Made by a program: the position numbers and the translations under genes. DNA of 64,000 nt from Pantoea latae. Its GTDB lineage: Bacteria; Pseudomonadota; Gammaproteobacteria; Enterobacterales; Enterobacteriaceae. A model generated the notes under the pieces. It saw nothing but the letters and a program-made list of their open reading frames with translations, searched no databases and had not been told where the DNA came from. The DNA lies in assembly GCF_002077695.1 (NCBI RefSeq), contig NZ_MWUE01000003.1, positions 124,001-188,000 on the forward strand, read 5' to 3'. Each line of letters begins with the position of its first letter. Within the stretch, counting starts at the first letter, position 1. Positions 28,367 to 37,215 of this stretch are shown here, piece by piece.

Positions 28367-28388
28367 TTGTATGCATAAGTGTATGCAA
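28367..28388. promoter_or_regulatory. Paired GntR half-sites
   Basis: TTGTATGCA (28367-28375) and TGTATGCAA (28380-28388) lie just downstream of the -10 box. The first is the reverse complement of TGCATACAA at 17812-17820, so the same GntR repressor may bind both promoters. Confidence 0.5.
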
Positions 28389-28613
28389 TAGAGCGGATAG
28401 CATTTACAGGAGGCTTCTACGCGCCATCTCTGACTAACGTAGCGTCTTAACAGGTTTATCAAGTGCCAGCCAGACAGGCTAACTTTTCCTGCTTTTAATA
28501 CAGCGCGGGAGGAGACGTTATTTGCCTGAAAAGGCACAGGAACAGAGATGGGTTTTGTCGAGCCCCATGTAACGGTGAAAAAGCCTGTGATTGGGTATTT
28601 ATTCTGAAGGGAA

Positions 28614-30998
28614 ATGATTATGTACGCAGATAAGCCGGGTAAAACCGGACGGACCTGGCTCATGCTGGTGGGGATCGTGACCACGCTGGCAGGGCTCTAT
28701 TTTATTGGCGGCGGAGGATGGCTGGCCTGGCTGGGGGGCAGCTGGTATTTCTTGATTGCCGGCATTCTGCTGCTGTGCAGCGGTGTTCTGATTACGCGCC
28801 GCCGCCTGGCTGGCGCGCTGATGTACGCTCTTACCCTCATCTATAGCGTTATCTGGTCACTGTGGGATGTCGGTCTGCAATTCTGGCCGCTGTTCTCACG
28901 CCTGTTCGCGCCTGCAGCGGGTGCGGTGCTGATAGCGTTCTCTGTGCCGCTGCTCACCTCAAAAGTTCGCACCCGTCGCTGGGCATGCAGCTTAGGCAGC
29001 GTGCTGGCAGTCGGTGTGATTGCCGCCTTTATCAGCTCATTCCAGCCGAAAGGCATTATTCGCAATGGCGAAGTCGCCGCAAATGACAAAACCGCGCATG
29101 ACGTTGCACCGAACTCAGGCCCTAAAGACTGGCCGGCCTGGGCGGGTGATACCAAAGGTTCTCGTTTCTCCACCCTGAACGACATCACGCCGGAAAACGT
29201 CAAAGACCTTAAGGTGGCCTGGACGGCGCACACCGGCGAAGCCGTCGTACCGGATAAAGGCGACGCTGAAGATCAAAATACGCCACTGCAGGTTGGCGAC
29301 AGCTTATATGTCTGTACGGCCTATACCTCTCTAATCGCCTATGACATCGATAGCGGTAAGGAAAAATGGCGCTACACGGCTGGACGCGGCAACTCAACCT
29401 ACCAGCGCTGTCGCGGCACCGGCTATTTTGATGCAACGACAGCCAAAAATGTCGTTTCTCCCAATAGCGCACTGGACACCTCTGTCAGCCCGCAGCGCCT
29501 GTTCTTCCCCACTGGCGATGGCCGCCTCGTCGCTATTGACGCGCACACAGGTAAACCTGTCGCAAACTTTGGCGACAATGGCGTCGTCGATTTAAAAGCA
29601 GGCATGGGCGAAGTTAAGCCTGGCTACTATCAGCAATCGTCTGCGCCGCTGGTCGCGGGCAACCTGGTGATTGTCGGTGGCCGCGTCATTGATAACTTCG
29701 AGACCGGCGAGCCGCCGGGTGTTGTGCGCGCTTTTGATGCCGTGACCGGTAAGCTGGTATGGGCCTGGGATCCAGGTAACCCGGCGGTCACTCGCGAACC
29801 GCTTTCGCCAGAAGGTTATACGCGCGGCACGCCCAACGTCTGGGTAGGGATGTCCTACGATGCCGATCTCGGCATGGTGTATCTGCCGACCGGCAACGCG
29901 ACGCCCGATTTCTTTGGCGGCGAGCGTACAGAAAATGATGACAAATACAGCTCATCTATCGTGGCCGTTAACGTCTCCACAGGCCGTCCGGTATGGCATT
30001 TCCAGACCGTACATCACGATCTGTGGGATTTCGACGTTACCGGCACGCCGCTGCTGTATGACATCAAAAACGACGACGGTTCGGTCACGCCCGCGCTGGC
30101 TGAAACCTCGAAAACGGGCATGATCTACTTGTTAGATCGCCGAACCGGTAAGCCAGTCGCGCCGATTGAAGAGCGTCCGGTACCGAAGGGTAATTTGCCA
30201 GGCGAACGCTACTCGCCTACGCAACCCTACTCATCAATGCCGGGTATTGGTAACGAAACCCTGAAAGAATCGGACATGTGGGGCGCAACGCCATTCGATC
30301 AGTTGTTGTGCCGTATTCGCTTTAAATCGAGCCGCTATGAAGGCATCTTCACCCCTCCAGGCCTGGATATGGCTCTGCAATATCCGGGTTCGCTTGGCGG
30401 AATCAACTGGGGAGGCGTGTCAGTAGATCCTACAACAAACCTGATGTTCGTAAACGATTTACGCCTGGGTCTGTACTACAAGATGGTCGCGGCCAAAGAT
30501 ATCCCGCCGGGACAAGGCACCAGCGAAGGGATGGGATGGATCGTCCAGAAAGGACTTCCGTTTGGCACGCTGCGTGAACGTCTGATGTCGCCGCTGGGCG
30601 TGCCTTGTCAGGCTCCGCCGTTTGGCACCCTGTCGGCGATTAACCTCAAAACCCATAAGCTTGCCTGGCAGGTGCCTGTCGGGACAGTGCAGGATACGGG
30701 GCCGCTCGGTATTCCCGTCGGATTGCAGATGCCGCTGGGTATGCCGACGCTGGGTCCTTCTCTGGCGACCCGCTCCGGCCTGCTGTTCTTTGCTGGCACG
30801 CAGGATTTCTATCTGCGCGCGTTCAACAGCCATACCGGCGTAGAGATCTGGAAATCGCGTCTGCCGGTAGGCAGTCAGAGCGGGCCGGTTACCTATCGGT
30901 CGGAAAAAACCGGTAAGCAGTACGTGGTGATTTTTGCCGGTGGTTCGCCGCACTCCTCTGAACGCGGCGATAATATCATTGCCTATAGCTTGCCATAA
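28614..30998 (+). CDS. Membrane-bound PQQ-dependent dehydrogenase (glucose/quinate family)
   Basis: Quinoprotein of 794 residues, about the length of E. coli Gcd. The N-terminal ~150 residues form about five membrane helices; the rest is a periplasmic eight-bladed propeller with PQQ-contact segments such as QTVHHDLWDFDV and PYSSMPGIG. It oxidises a sugar or polyol in the periplasm and passes electrons to ubiquinone. Substrate not assignable: glucose, quinate or shikimate are the known family options. ATG at 28620 is an alternative start with better spacing to GAAGGG. Its promoter region copies that of the hydroxyproline-type operon. Confidence 0.85.
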   Translation: MIMYADKPGKTGRTWLMLVGIVTTLAGLYFIGGGGWLAWLGGSWYFLIAGILLLCSGVLITRRRLAGALMYALTLIYSVIWSLWDVGLQFWPLFSRLFAPAAGAVLIAFSVPLLTSKVRTRRWACSLGSVLAVGVIAAFISSFQPKGIIRNGEVAANDKTAHDVAPNSGPKDWPAWAGDTKGSRFSTLNDITPENVKDLKVAWTAHTGEAVVPDKGDAEDQNTPLQVGDSLYVCTAYTSLIAYDIDSGKEKWRYTAGRGNSTYQRCRGTGYFDATTAKNVVSPNSALDTSVSPQRLFFPTGDGRLVAIDAHTGKPVANFGDNGVVDLKAGMGEVKPGYYQQSSAPLVAGNLVIVGGRVIDNFETGEPPGVVRAFDAVTGKLVWAWDPGNPAVTREPLSPEGYTRGTPNVWVGMSYDADLGMVYLPTGNATPDFFGGERTENDDKYSSSIVAVNVSTGRPVWHFQTVHHDLWDFDVTGTPLLYDIKNDDGSVTPALAETSKTGMIYLLDRRTGKPVAPIEERPVPKGNLPGERYSPTQPYSSMPGIGNETLKESDMWGATPFDQLLCRIRFKSSRYEGIFTPPGLDMALQYPGSLGGINWGGVSVDPTTNLMFVNDLRLGLYYKMVAAKDIPPGQGTSEGMGWIVQKGLPFGTLRERLMSPLGVPCQAPPFGTLSAINLKTHKLAWQVPVGTVQDTGPLGIPVGLQMPLGMPTLGPSLATRSGLLFFAGTQDFYLRAFNSHTGVEIWKSRLPVGSQSGPVTYRSEKTGKQYVVIFAGGSPHSSERGDNIIAYSLP

Positions 30999-31020
30999 GC
31001 AGCTGAAATAAAGTCATAAT

Positions 31021-31048
31021 GAGGCCGGAGCGATCCGGCCTCTTTTTT
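31021..31048 (+). terminator. Terminator of the PQQ dehydrogenase gene
   Basis: GAGGCCGG-agcgat-CCGGCCTC followed by six T; a textbook intrinsic terminator. Confidence 0.92.
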
Positions 31049-31091
31049 AATGGCCGCCGCCAGGTCACCTTTCTATCATATGAGGTATGCC

Positions 31092-32198
31092 GTGAAATAT
31101 TTTCCAGTTGTAATCATTGGCGGGGGAGTTGCGGGCCTGAATGCGGCCCGACTTCTTCACCGCGCTGGCGTTGACTTTGCGCTGTTTGAGGCGCGAGACA
31201 GACTGGGTGGAAGAGTGCTGTCGGCAAATCAAGAGGGCGAGCCTGCAGAAAAAGGGTTTGATCTGGGCGCATCATGGTTTTGGCCGCGAACGCAATTGCC
31301 GCTGCGCGATCTGGTGAATGAACTGGGTCTCGAAACCTTTCCGCAATACAGCGAAGGCGACGTAATATTTCATCGCATGTCGCGGGAATTACCTCGCCGC
31401 TTTAGCGTAGCGCATGACCAGCCTGAGCCGGAAGCGTTACGCCTGGCGGGCGGGAATTATGCATTAATATCCGCACTGGCAGCGACCTTGCCCCTCTCTT
31501 CCGTTCACTGCCACACGCGGCTTTCACGGGTCGAACGGGATGGCCAACGCGTAATATCCACGCTCACACAAAAGGATGGCTCAGCGTTTCAGGTGGCCTC
31601 ATCGCACCTGATTCTTGCGTTACCACCCCGCCTGATAGCGGCGCATATCGCCTTTTCTCCTTCGCCCGATCCCCGCACCCTGCAGCGCTGGAAGAAAACG
31701 CCTACCTGGATGGCGCCGCACGCGAAATTCTTTGCGGTTTATCCGCGTCCTTTCTGGCGCGAAGCGGGCTTATCTGGCTCGGCGCAAAGCATGGCTGGGC
31801 CGCTGGTCGAGATCCATGATGCCACGACTTCATCGGGCGAAGCCGCACTAATGGGCTTTATCGGCATGCCTGCCGCGCAGCGTAAAAAAGTAGGGCAGCA
31901 GGCGATCATGTCCGCCTCAACAGAGCAGTTAAAACGACTTTTCGGCGAACAGGCTTCTGCGCCTTTACAGGTTTTTATCAAAGACTGGGCAGACGATCCC
32001 TTTACCTCAACCAGTGAAGATGAAATCGGCAGCGGGCCGATTGAAGCAGGCTGTGGTGACTGGTTCGACAGCGAGTGGCGTCATGTCATTTCGCTGGCGG
32101 GCAGTGAATTTAGTCAGACAGAGCCTGGCTTTTTATCGGGTGCGGTGGCGTCTTCTTTACATGCTGTTACGGCAATGCTGAGTAAGCGCCAAAGCTGA
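31092..32198 (+). CDS. Flavin amine oxidase family protein
   Basis: FAD oxidoreductase of the monoamine-oxidase type, about 368 residues, with GGGVAGLNAARLL near residue 10 and the ERxGGR-like segment EARDRLGGRV. I choose the GTG at 31092 because GAGG lies six bases before it; ATG at 31080 is the alternative. It is shorter than typical amine oxidases but has a complete C-terminal FAD-contact segment. A decayed copy of its last 50 codons lies at 42148-42297. The substrate is unknown. Confidence 0.78.
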   Translation: MKYFPVVIIGGGVAGLNAARLLHRAGVDFALFEARDRLGGRVLSANQEGEPAEKGFDLGASWFWPRTQLPLRDLVNELGLETFPQYSEGDVIFHRMSRELPRRFSVAHDQPEPEALRLAGGNYALISALAATLPLSSVHCHTRLSRVERDGQRVISTLTQKDGSAFQVASSHLILALPPRLIAAHIAFSPSPDPRTLQRWKKTPTWMAPHAKFFAVYPRPFWREAGLSGSAQSMAGPLVEIHDATTSSGEAALMGFIGMPAAQRKKVGQQAIMSASTEQLKRLFGEQASAPLQVFIKDWADDPFTSTSEDEIGSGPIEAGCGDWFDSEWRHVISLAGSEFSQTEPGFLSGAVASSLHAVTAMLSKRQS

Positions 32199-32269
32199 AA
32201 AGATGAGGCTATAGTGTGGCCTACTGGTTTTCCCCGCACTACTCCTGTCTTGAGGAACGCTTTCAACCA

Positions 32270-32288
32270 CCGGCATCCATGATGCCGG
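32270..32288. terminator. Hairpin between amine oxidase and module A operon
   Basis: CCGGCATC-cat-GATGCCGG, an 8-bp perfect stem between two convergent genes. No T run, so termination is only probable. Confidence 0.5.
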
Positions 32289-32331
32289 CAACACTAAGCA
32301 CAGTGGAACAATAAAACCGTCCAGTGAAAAG

Positions 32332-33318
32332 TTATGTAGCCCAGTAGAGACGGGAAGGGTTATCCACAAAAATCGCCTGTCGAACCCTCTCAGAAGGCAG
32401 CCATAAACCGAACGCATTAAGAATAGACATGTCATCAACTGGATAGAAGTACTCAATGCCTTCTTTGGTGCGTTTTTTACCCGGGGCCGGCATGGTGTGC
32501 GGCCAGTCAGAGGCCCAGAGGAGGCGTTCAGGTTTGCGGGAAACCAGCGCGTTGATAAACGGGCCAACGTTCTGCCAGGTCGTATCTTTTGTCACCCGAT
32601 AGAGGGCTGAAAGTTTGATGTAGACGTTGCCAGAATCAAGCAGGGTAAGCAGCTCGCTGAAACCCTGTTGCTGCACCCCTTCCTCTGCTTTCAGCTTGCC
32701 GAGGTGGTCAATGACGACCGGAACGGACAGCGTAGTGATTGTGGCGCTCAACGCGGCGATGTCATGCAGAGTGGTATAAATCTGCAGGTGCCAGCCCAGG
32801 GCGCTGATCTTATCCGCCATTTTCTTCAAGTAGCTGCCGCTCTCTTCGGCGCTGAGTTTACCCCCAGCGCGCGCCTCCATATTCAGACGCAAACCGCGCA
32901 CACCCTGTTCGTGCAGCTTCTTTAGCGCCTCAGAAGAAATATCATCATCAACCACGGCCACACCACGCGCCCTTTTCTGACCGAGAACATTAACTGCATT
33001 GAGCATGCAACGGTTATCCGTGCCATATGGACTCGGCTGAATCAGCACGACACGATCCATGTGCAGCGCTTTAAGATGATGCTCCAGATCGCTGATGGAA
33101 GCATGGTCGGGTGTATAAACCCTTTCTTCCGCATAGGGGAAGTGTTCAGGATCAAACACATGCACATGGCAGTCACAGCTGCATGATGGCGGGATAAACG
33201 TAAGCTTAGTGGCAAAATTGTCAGATGAAATAGCCGCAGCCCAGCTCAGTTTTGCCTTGACGCCTGCAGCTACGCCGACCAGCGGCAGGGTTTTTAACAG
33301 AGAACGACGCGAGATCAT
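32332..33318 (-). CDS. Tat-exported LigI-like amidohydrolase (lactonase)
   Basis: COG3618-type TIM-barrel hydrolase, 328 residues, related to 2-pyrone-4,6-dicarboxylate lactonase (LigI) and sugar-acid lactone enzymes. It begins with a twin-arginine signal (SRRSLLK at 3-9, hydrophobic stretch to about 28). The metal-type HVH motif is at 51-53, SPYGTDNR follows, and the ASDWPH strand is near the C-terminus. I take the ATG at 33318, with GGAG six bases before. It is the last gene of the module A operon and would act in the periplasm, unlike its cytoplasmic paralogues at 38608 and 48944. Confidence 0.82.
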   Translation of the reverse strand: MISRRSLLKTLPLVGVAAGVKAKLSWAAAISSDNFATKLTFIPPSCSCDCHVHVFDPEHFPYAEERVYTPDHASISDLEHHLKALHMDRVVLIQPSPYGTDNRCMLNAVNVLGQKRARGVAVVDDDISSEALKKLHEQGVRGLRLNMEARAGGKLSAEESGSYLKKMADKISALGWHLQIYTTLHDIAALSATITTLSVPVVIDHLGKLKAEEGVQQQGFSELLTLLDSGNVYIKLSALYRVTKDTTWQNVGPFINALVSRKPERLLWASDWPHTMPAPGKKRTKEGIEYFYPVDDMSILNAFGLWLPSERVRQAIFVDNPSRLYWAT

Positions 33319-33351
33319 GTGCATCTCCTTCACAGGTACGGAGTAAGTTTT

Positions 33352-34974
33352 TTAGTTATTTAACGGCCCCACCGCTGTGAGGGCCTGGCCCTCTGCAGTG
33401 TCGGTGAACGTCTCAAAATTGGTGACAAACTTGTCAGCAAGGAACAAGGCTTTATCCCGCCAGTGCTGTTCGCTCTCCCAGGATGCTCTTGGGTCAAGGA
33501 TTTCTGCTGAAAGGGCCTTGAGTCCATGCGGTACGGCAAGGTTAAAAACGGGTAACGTAAAGGTCTCTGCGTTATCCGCTTCACCGCGTAGAATCGCGTT
33601 AATGATGGCGCGGGTATCTTTAATCGAAATACGCTTGCCCTGACCATTCCAGCCGGTGTTCACCAGATAGGCCTTAGCCCCAGCTGCCTTCATGCGTTTT
33701 ACCAACACTTCGGCGTAGCGCACCGGATGCAGGCTCAGAAACGCGGCGCCAAAACAGGCGGAGAAGGTTGGGGTGGGTTCATTTACGCCGCGTTCAGTTC
33801 CGGCCAGCCTGGCGGTATAGCCGGAAAGAAAATGGTATTGCGCCTGTTCGTCAGTCAACACAGAAACAGGCGGCAGTACCCCATAGGCGTCAGCGGTCAG
33901 GAAAATGATTTTACGGGCATGGCCAGCCCTGGATGCGGGCTTAACGATGTTCTCGATATGATTTATGGGATAGGTTACGCGGGTATTTTCAGTTTTAGAC
34001 GCATCGTTAAAATCAATGCTGCCATCTTCTCGTACCACCACGTTTTCCAGCAGCGCATTGCGGCGAATCGCCTGATAAATTTCAGGTTCTGCCTGCGGAT
34101 TGAGATGGATAGTTTTGGCGTAGCAGCCGCCTTCAAAATTGAAGACGCCATCATTATCCCAGCCGTGCTCATCATCGCCAATCAGTTGCCGGGCAGGATC
34201 GGTCGATAGCGTGGTTTTCCCGGTTCCGGAGAGGCCAAAGAACAGCGCCACGTCGCCCGCCTGGCCGACATTGGCAGAGCAGTGCATTGAGGCAATATCC
34301 TGCTGAGGAAGCAGGTAGTTCATGACCGAGAACAGGCCTTTTTTCATCTCGCCGCCGTACCAGGTGCCGCCAATAAGCTGGATTTTTTCTGTCAGGTTAA
34401 AGGCAATGAAGTTTTCCGAGTTAAGGCCCTGAGCCTGCCAGTCTGGATTGGTACATTTGGCGCCGTTCATCACAATGAAATCAGGCGTGAATTTTTCAAG
34501 TTCACTCGCAGCCGGCGCAATAAACATGTTTTTCACGAAGTGAGCCTGCCAGGCGACTTCGGTAACAAAACGCACGGCGAGGCGCGTGTCGGCATTGGCG
34601 CCGCACCAGGCGTCAACAATAAACAGGCGCTTGCCAGAAAGCTGATGACACACCAGCGATTTAAGATGTTCCCAGATCGCTGGTGAAAGAGGATGGTTGT
34701 CGTTTTTTCCTGTGCCTTGATCCGACCACCAGACAGTGTCCCGCGTGATGTCGTCACGCACAATGTACTTATCTTTCGGCGAGCGGCCGGTAAATTCGCC
34801 GGTATCCACGGCGACAGCGCCCGAGCGGGTGACCACACCTTTTTCATAGCCGGTAAAATCGGCGCGCGTCTCTTCAGTAAACAGAGTGGCGTAATCAGGG
34901 TTGTAAATAATGTCAGCGGAGGGGGTAATACCATAAGCCGCCAACTGCTGGCGTAAACGAGAATGCGTGGTCAT
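33352..34974 (-). CDS. pckA: Phosphoenolpyruvate carboxykinase (ATP)
   Basis: Converts oxaloacetate and ATP to PEP and CO2. It is 540 residues, the length of the E. coli enzyme. The kinase motif [11 protein letters not shown] (about 248-258) and the metal segment [17 protein letters not shown] are intact. The gene lies inside a catabolic operon, 99 bp after the ABM gene and 33 bp before the lactonase gene, not in the usual chromosomal setting, so it is probably a second copy that drains the pathway product into gluconeogenesis. Confidence 0.95.
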   Translation of the reverse strand: MTTHSRLRQQLAAYGITPSADIIYNPDYATLFTEETRADFTGYEKGVVTRSGAVAVDTGEFTGRSPKDKYIVRDDITRDTVWWSDQGTGKNDNHPLSPAIWEHLKSLVCHQLSGKRLFIVDAWCGANADTRLAVRFVTEVAWQAHFVKNMFIAPAASELEKFTPDFIVMNGAKCTNPDWQAQGLNSENFIAFNLTEKIQLIGGTWYGGEMKKGLFSVMNYLLPQQDIASMHCSANVGQAGDVALFFGLSGTGKTTLSTDPARQLIGDDEHGWDNDGVFNFEGGCYAKTIHLNPQAEPEIYQAIRRNALLENVVVREDGSIDFNDASKTENTRVTYPINHIENIVKPASRAGHARKIIFLTADAYGVLPPVSVLTDEQAQYHFLSGYTARLAGTERGVNEPTPTFSACFGAAFLSLHPVRYAEVLVKRMKAAGAKAYLVNTGWNGQGKRISIKDTRAIINAILRGEADNAETFTLPVFNLAVPHGLKALSAEILDPRASWESEQHWRDKALFLADKFVTNFETFTDTAEGQALTAVGPLNN

Positions 34975-35073
34975 CTGCAGGCTCCGGAAAAGTGTGGTGA
35001 GCGTTCAGTGAGCATGAGCAAGCCATTGGCGGTGAAGCCAATAGTTTGCGTTTTAATAAACGAGCAGGTCAGG

Positions 35074-35376
35074 TCAGATGTCTTTCAAAATGCGGATAGT
35101 TCGTTCCTGAATAAAATCCTTCACTTTTTCAGCGTAATTTTTCATGTGTGCTGCGGCTGCGTGCTCCTTCAGACAGGTTTCATCACGCCACTTTTCAATA
35201 ATAACCAGCGTGTCGCAACCGAAGCCGGTAGCGGCTTCAGCTGACAGATCAACCACCGGACGATATTCGATGCAGCCTTCTTCCGCGACAACCGCTGGAA
35301 TATTTTCCTGAACGCGGGCAATAATTTTATCCCGCATGCCAGGTCTGGCGGTAATTATCGCAATGACATGGATCAT
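35074..35376 (-). CDS. ABM-domain (antibiotic biosynthesis monooxygenase-like) protein
   Basis: Small ferredoxin-like alpha/beta protein, 100 residues, of the YgiN/ABM family (IIEKWRDETCLKEHAAAAHM core). Members oxidise quinols or act as small cofactor-free oxygenases or isomerases. AGGAAC precedes the ATG. It lies 47 bp after the tautomerase gene in the module A operon. Its role there is unknown. Confidence 0.82.
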   Translation of the reverse strand: MIHVIAIITARPGMRDKIIARVQENIPAVVAEEGCIEYRPVVDLSAEAATGFGCDTLVIIEKWRDETCLKEHAAAAHMKNYAEKVKDFIQERTIRILKDI

Positions 35377-35423
35377 TCTTTGTTCCTTATAAAAAAGCGG
35401 GCAGCAGCGCCCGCTTCTCGGTT

Positions 35424-35615
35424 TTACTTGTTGCGTTCGCTGTAAAGCACACCGCCACGCGTCTTATCTGCCGCTTTGGTTTCAACGATGGACACGACGA
35501 CACGATCTTTATCAACCCCAAAACTCTCAACGACCGCTTCGGTGATTTTTACCATCAGCCTTTTCTTTTGTTCGGCAGAACGGCCTTCTACCGCATACAC
35601 CACAATCTCTGGCAT
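35424..35615 (-). CDS. 4-oxalocrotonate tautomerase family protein (module A)
   Basis: Sixty-three residues, the normal size of 4-OT monomers. Proline 2 would become the catalytic N-terminal base after removal of methionine. It tautomerises enols to ketones, usually of unsaturated dicarboxylates. A second copy at 42351-42542 differs at only a few positions. Neighbours are the ABM gene and the IPMDH-type dehydrogenase. Confidence 0.9.
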   Translation of the reverse strand: MPEIVVYAVEGRSAEQKKRLMVKITEAVVESFGVDKDRVVVSIVETKAADKTRGGVLYSERNK

Positions 35616-35683
35616 GTTTATCTCTCACCTTTTGCGTTAATCAGGTGGACGTCCCTGTCCGCGGCCCACATTCTGACCGTCAA

Positions 35684-36757
35684 CTACTGGCTGCGAATCT
35701 GCTCGATAACCGCCGTGGTGTAAGCGCTGGTGCCTGTGCTACCGCCCAAATCAACGGTGCGGTGCGCTGGCTCAGCCAGCACTTTTTCAATCGCGTTGTG
35801 AATGGTTGCACCCGCTTCTGTCCACAAAGGCAACGCTTTCTTCTCGCCAATCCATTCCAGCAGCATGGCTACCGACAGGATCATAGAGGTCGGGTTCGCT
35901 TTATCCTGGTTCTGGATGTCAGGTGCTGAACCGTGTTGCGCCTGAGCACAGCACTGATGATCACCTGCCATGACCGAACCGGCCAGGCCCAGACTGCCCG
36001 ACAGTTCGCTTGCAAGATCAGAGAGAATGTCACCGTAGAAATTGGTGGCGACCAGTACGTCGAAACGCTCGGGATTACGCACCAGGTGCGCTGTAGAAGC
36101 ATCGACCAGCAGGTCGTCCAGCTGCACGTCCGGAAAGTCTTTTGCCACGGTGCGCACGGCCTCGAGGAATAGCCCGTCGGTCATATGGAAACTGTTGGCT
36201 TTATGAATAGCGGTAACTTTTTTGCGGCGCTTGGCTGCCAGTTCGAACGCACGGCGGGCGATACGCTCAGAACAGTGACGGGTAATTTTACGCGTAGAAA
36301 GCGCCATGTCCGGGCTCGGCATCACTTCACCCCAGCCACGGGCCATGTTGCGATCGGGATAAAAGCCTTCCGTCGCTTCACGCATGATCACCAGGTCCAT
36401 GGTTTTGCCTTCACGTAGGTTACTGGTGATATAAGGACGGGTGCGTGCCGGACGCACGTTGGCGTAAAGATCCAGACCTACGCGAAATGCACCTGAAACG
36501 TTGATGCCGCCTTTATCTGGCCTGGGGTAATCGGCGTGAGAAATGGTGCCCAGCAAAATGCCTTCGTAGGTGCGCGCGTTTTCCAGCAGCTCAGGACGCA
36601 GCGTTGTGCCATATTTCTCCAGGCTGGCGAAGCCGATCTCCTGATAATCATACTCAATGCCTAAACCGTGCTTCTGGTCGACTGCTTTCAGTACCGCGAC
36701 GGCTGATTCAATGATTTCAGGGCCGATACCGTCGCCTGGCAGAACGAGAAATTTCAT
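35684..36757 (-). CDS. Isocitrate/isopropylmalate-type dehydrogenase (module A)
   Basis: Beta-decarboxylating NAD(P)-dependent 3-hydroxy-acid dehydrogenase family, 357 residues, with MREATEGFY, SFHMTDG and VATNFYGDILSDLASEL. The HGSAPDI loop is preceded by CCAQAQ instead of the usual FEPV, so the enzyme is distinct from LeuB, Icd and DmlA. The family includes tartrate and D-malate dehydrogenases, hence a hydroxylated dicarboxylate or tricarboxylate substrate is likely. It has a close paralogue at 47132. AAGGAAC lies before the start. Confidence 0.87.
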   Translation of the reverse strand: MKFLVLPGDGIGPEIIESAVAVLKAVDQKHGLGIEYDYQEIGFASLEKYGTTLRPELLENARTYEGILLGTISHADYPRPDKGGINVSGAFRVGLDLYANVRPARTRPYITSNLREGKTMDLVIMREATEGFYPDRNMARGWGEVMPSPDMALSTRKITRHCSERIARRAFELAAKRRKKVTAIHKANSFHMTDGLFLEAVRTVAKDFPDVQLDDLLVDASTAHLVRNPERFDVLVATNFYGDILSDLASELSGSLGLAGSVMAGDHQCCAQAQHGSAPDIQNQDKANPTSMILSVAMLLEWIGEKKALPLWTEAGATIHNAIEKVLAEPAHRTVDLGGSTGTSAYTTAVIEQIRSQ

Positions 36758-36784
36758 GATTGTTCCTTACGTTAATCTGATTAA

Positions 36785-37198
36785 TTAGCTTTTATGCTCT
36801 GCCGCAATCGGCCGCGTCTCGCCCGTTTCAACCAGCGTACGATTAGCATCGGGTGAACCGTACACCCACATAATCTTCATCGGCTCCGTTTCCGAGGCGT
36901 TGCGAAAGCGATGCGGAACGCCTGCCGGGATGAAGGTGACATCCTGAGGCTGGATCGCAAACTCCTGCCCGTCGATGTCAAAAATTGCGTTGCCCTCAAC
37001 CAGCAGCACGCTCTCTTCACAGTTATGGAAATGGAACGGAATTTTCGCGCCGCCCGCAAATTCGGTATAACCGGTAATAAAGGCGCTGGCGCCCATCCCT
37101 GCCGTCACCAGAGGCGTTGTGCTGGCGCCGCCGCCACGGTCATGTTTTTTTATATCTGCCGGATGCAGCAGATATGAATTCGATTCTGTTTTAATCAT
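36785..37198 (-). CDS. Cupin-domain protein
   Basis: A single cupin barrel of 137 residues with the two histidine-containing cupin motifs (PFHFHNCEESV and PAGVPHRF). It could be a small isomerase, a lyase or a sensor; nothing decides. It lies between the dehydrogenase and the Sad-like gene. A decayed copy with an internal deletion lies at 42535-42764 next to the second tautomerase. Confidence 0.85.
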   Translation of the reverse strand: MIKTESNSYLLHPADIKKHDRGGGASTTPLVTAGMGASAFITGYTEFAGGAKIPFHFHNCEESVLLVEGNAIFDIDGQEFAIQPQDVTFIPAGVPHRFRNASETEPMKIMWVYGSPDANRTLVETGETRPIAAEHKS

Positions 37199-37215
37199 GC
37201 TCAGAGTCCTCTTTT

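Noticed and set aside
35684..36757. leuB or icd
   Set aside because: The HGSAPD loop context and the catabolic setting differ from both; only the family can be assigned.
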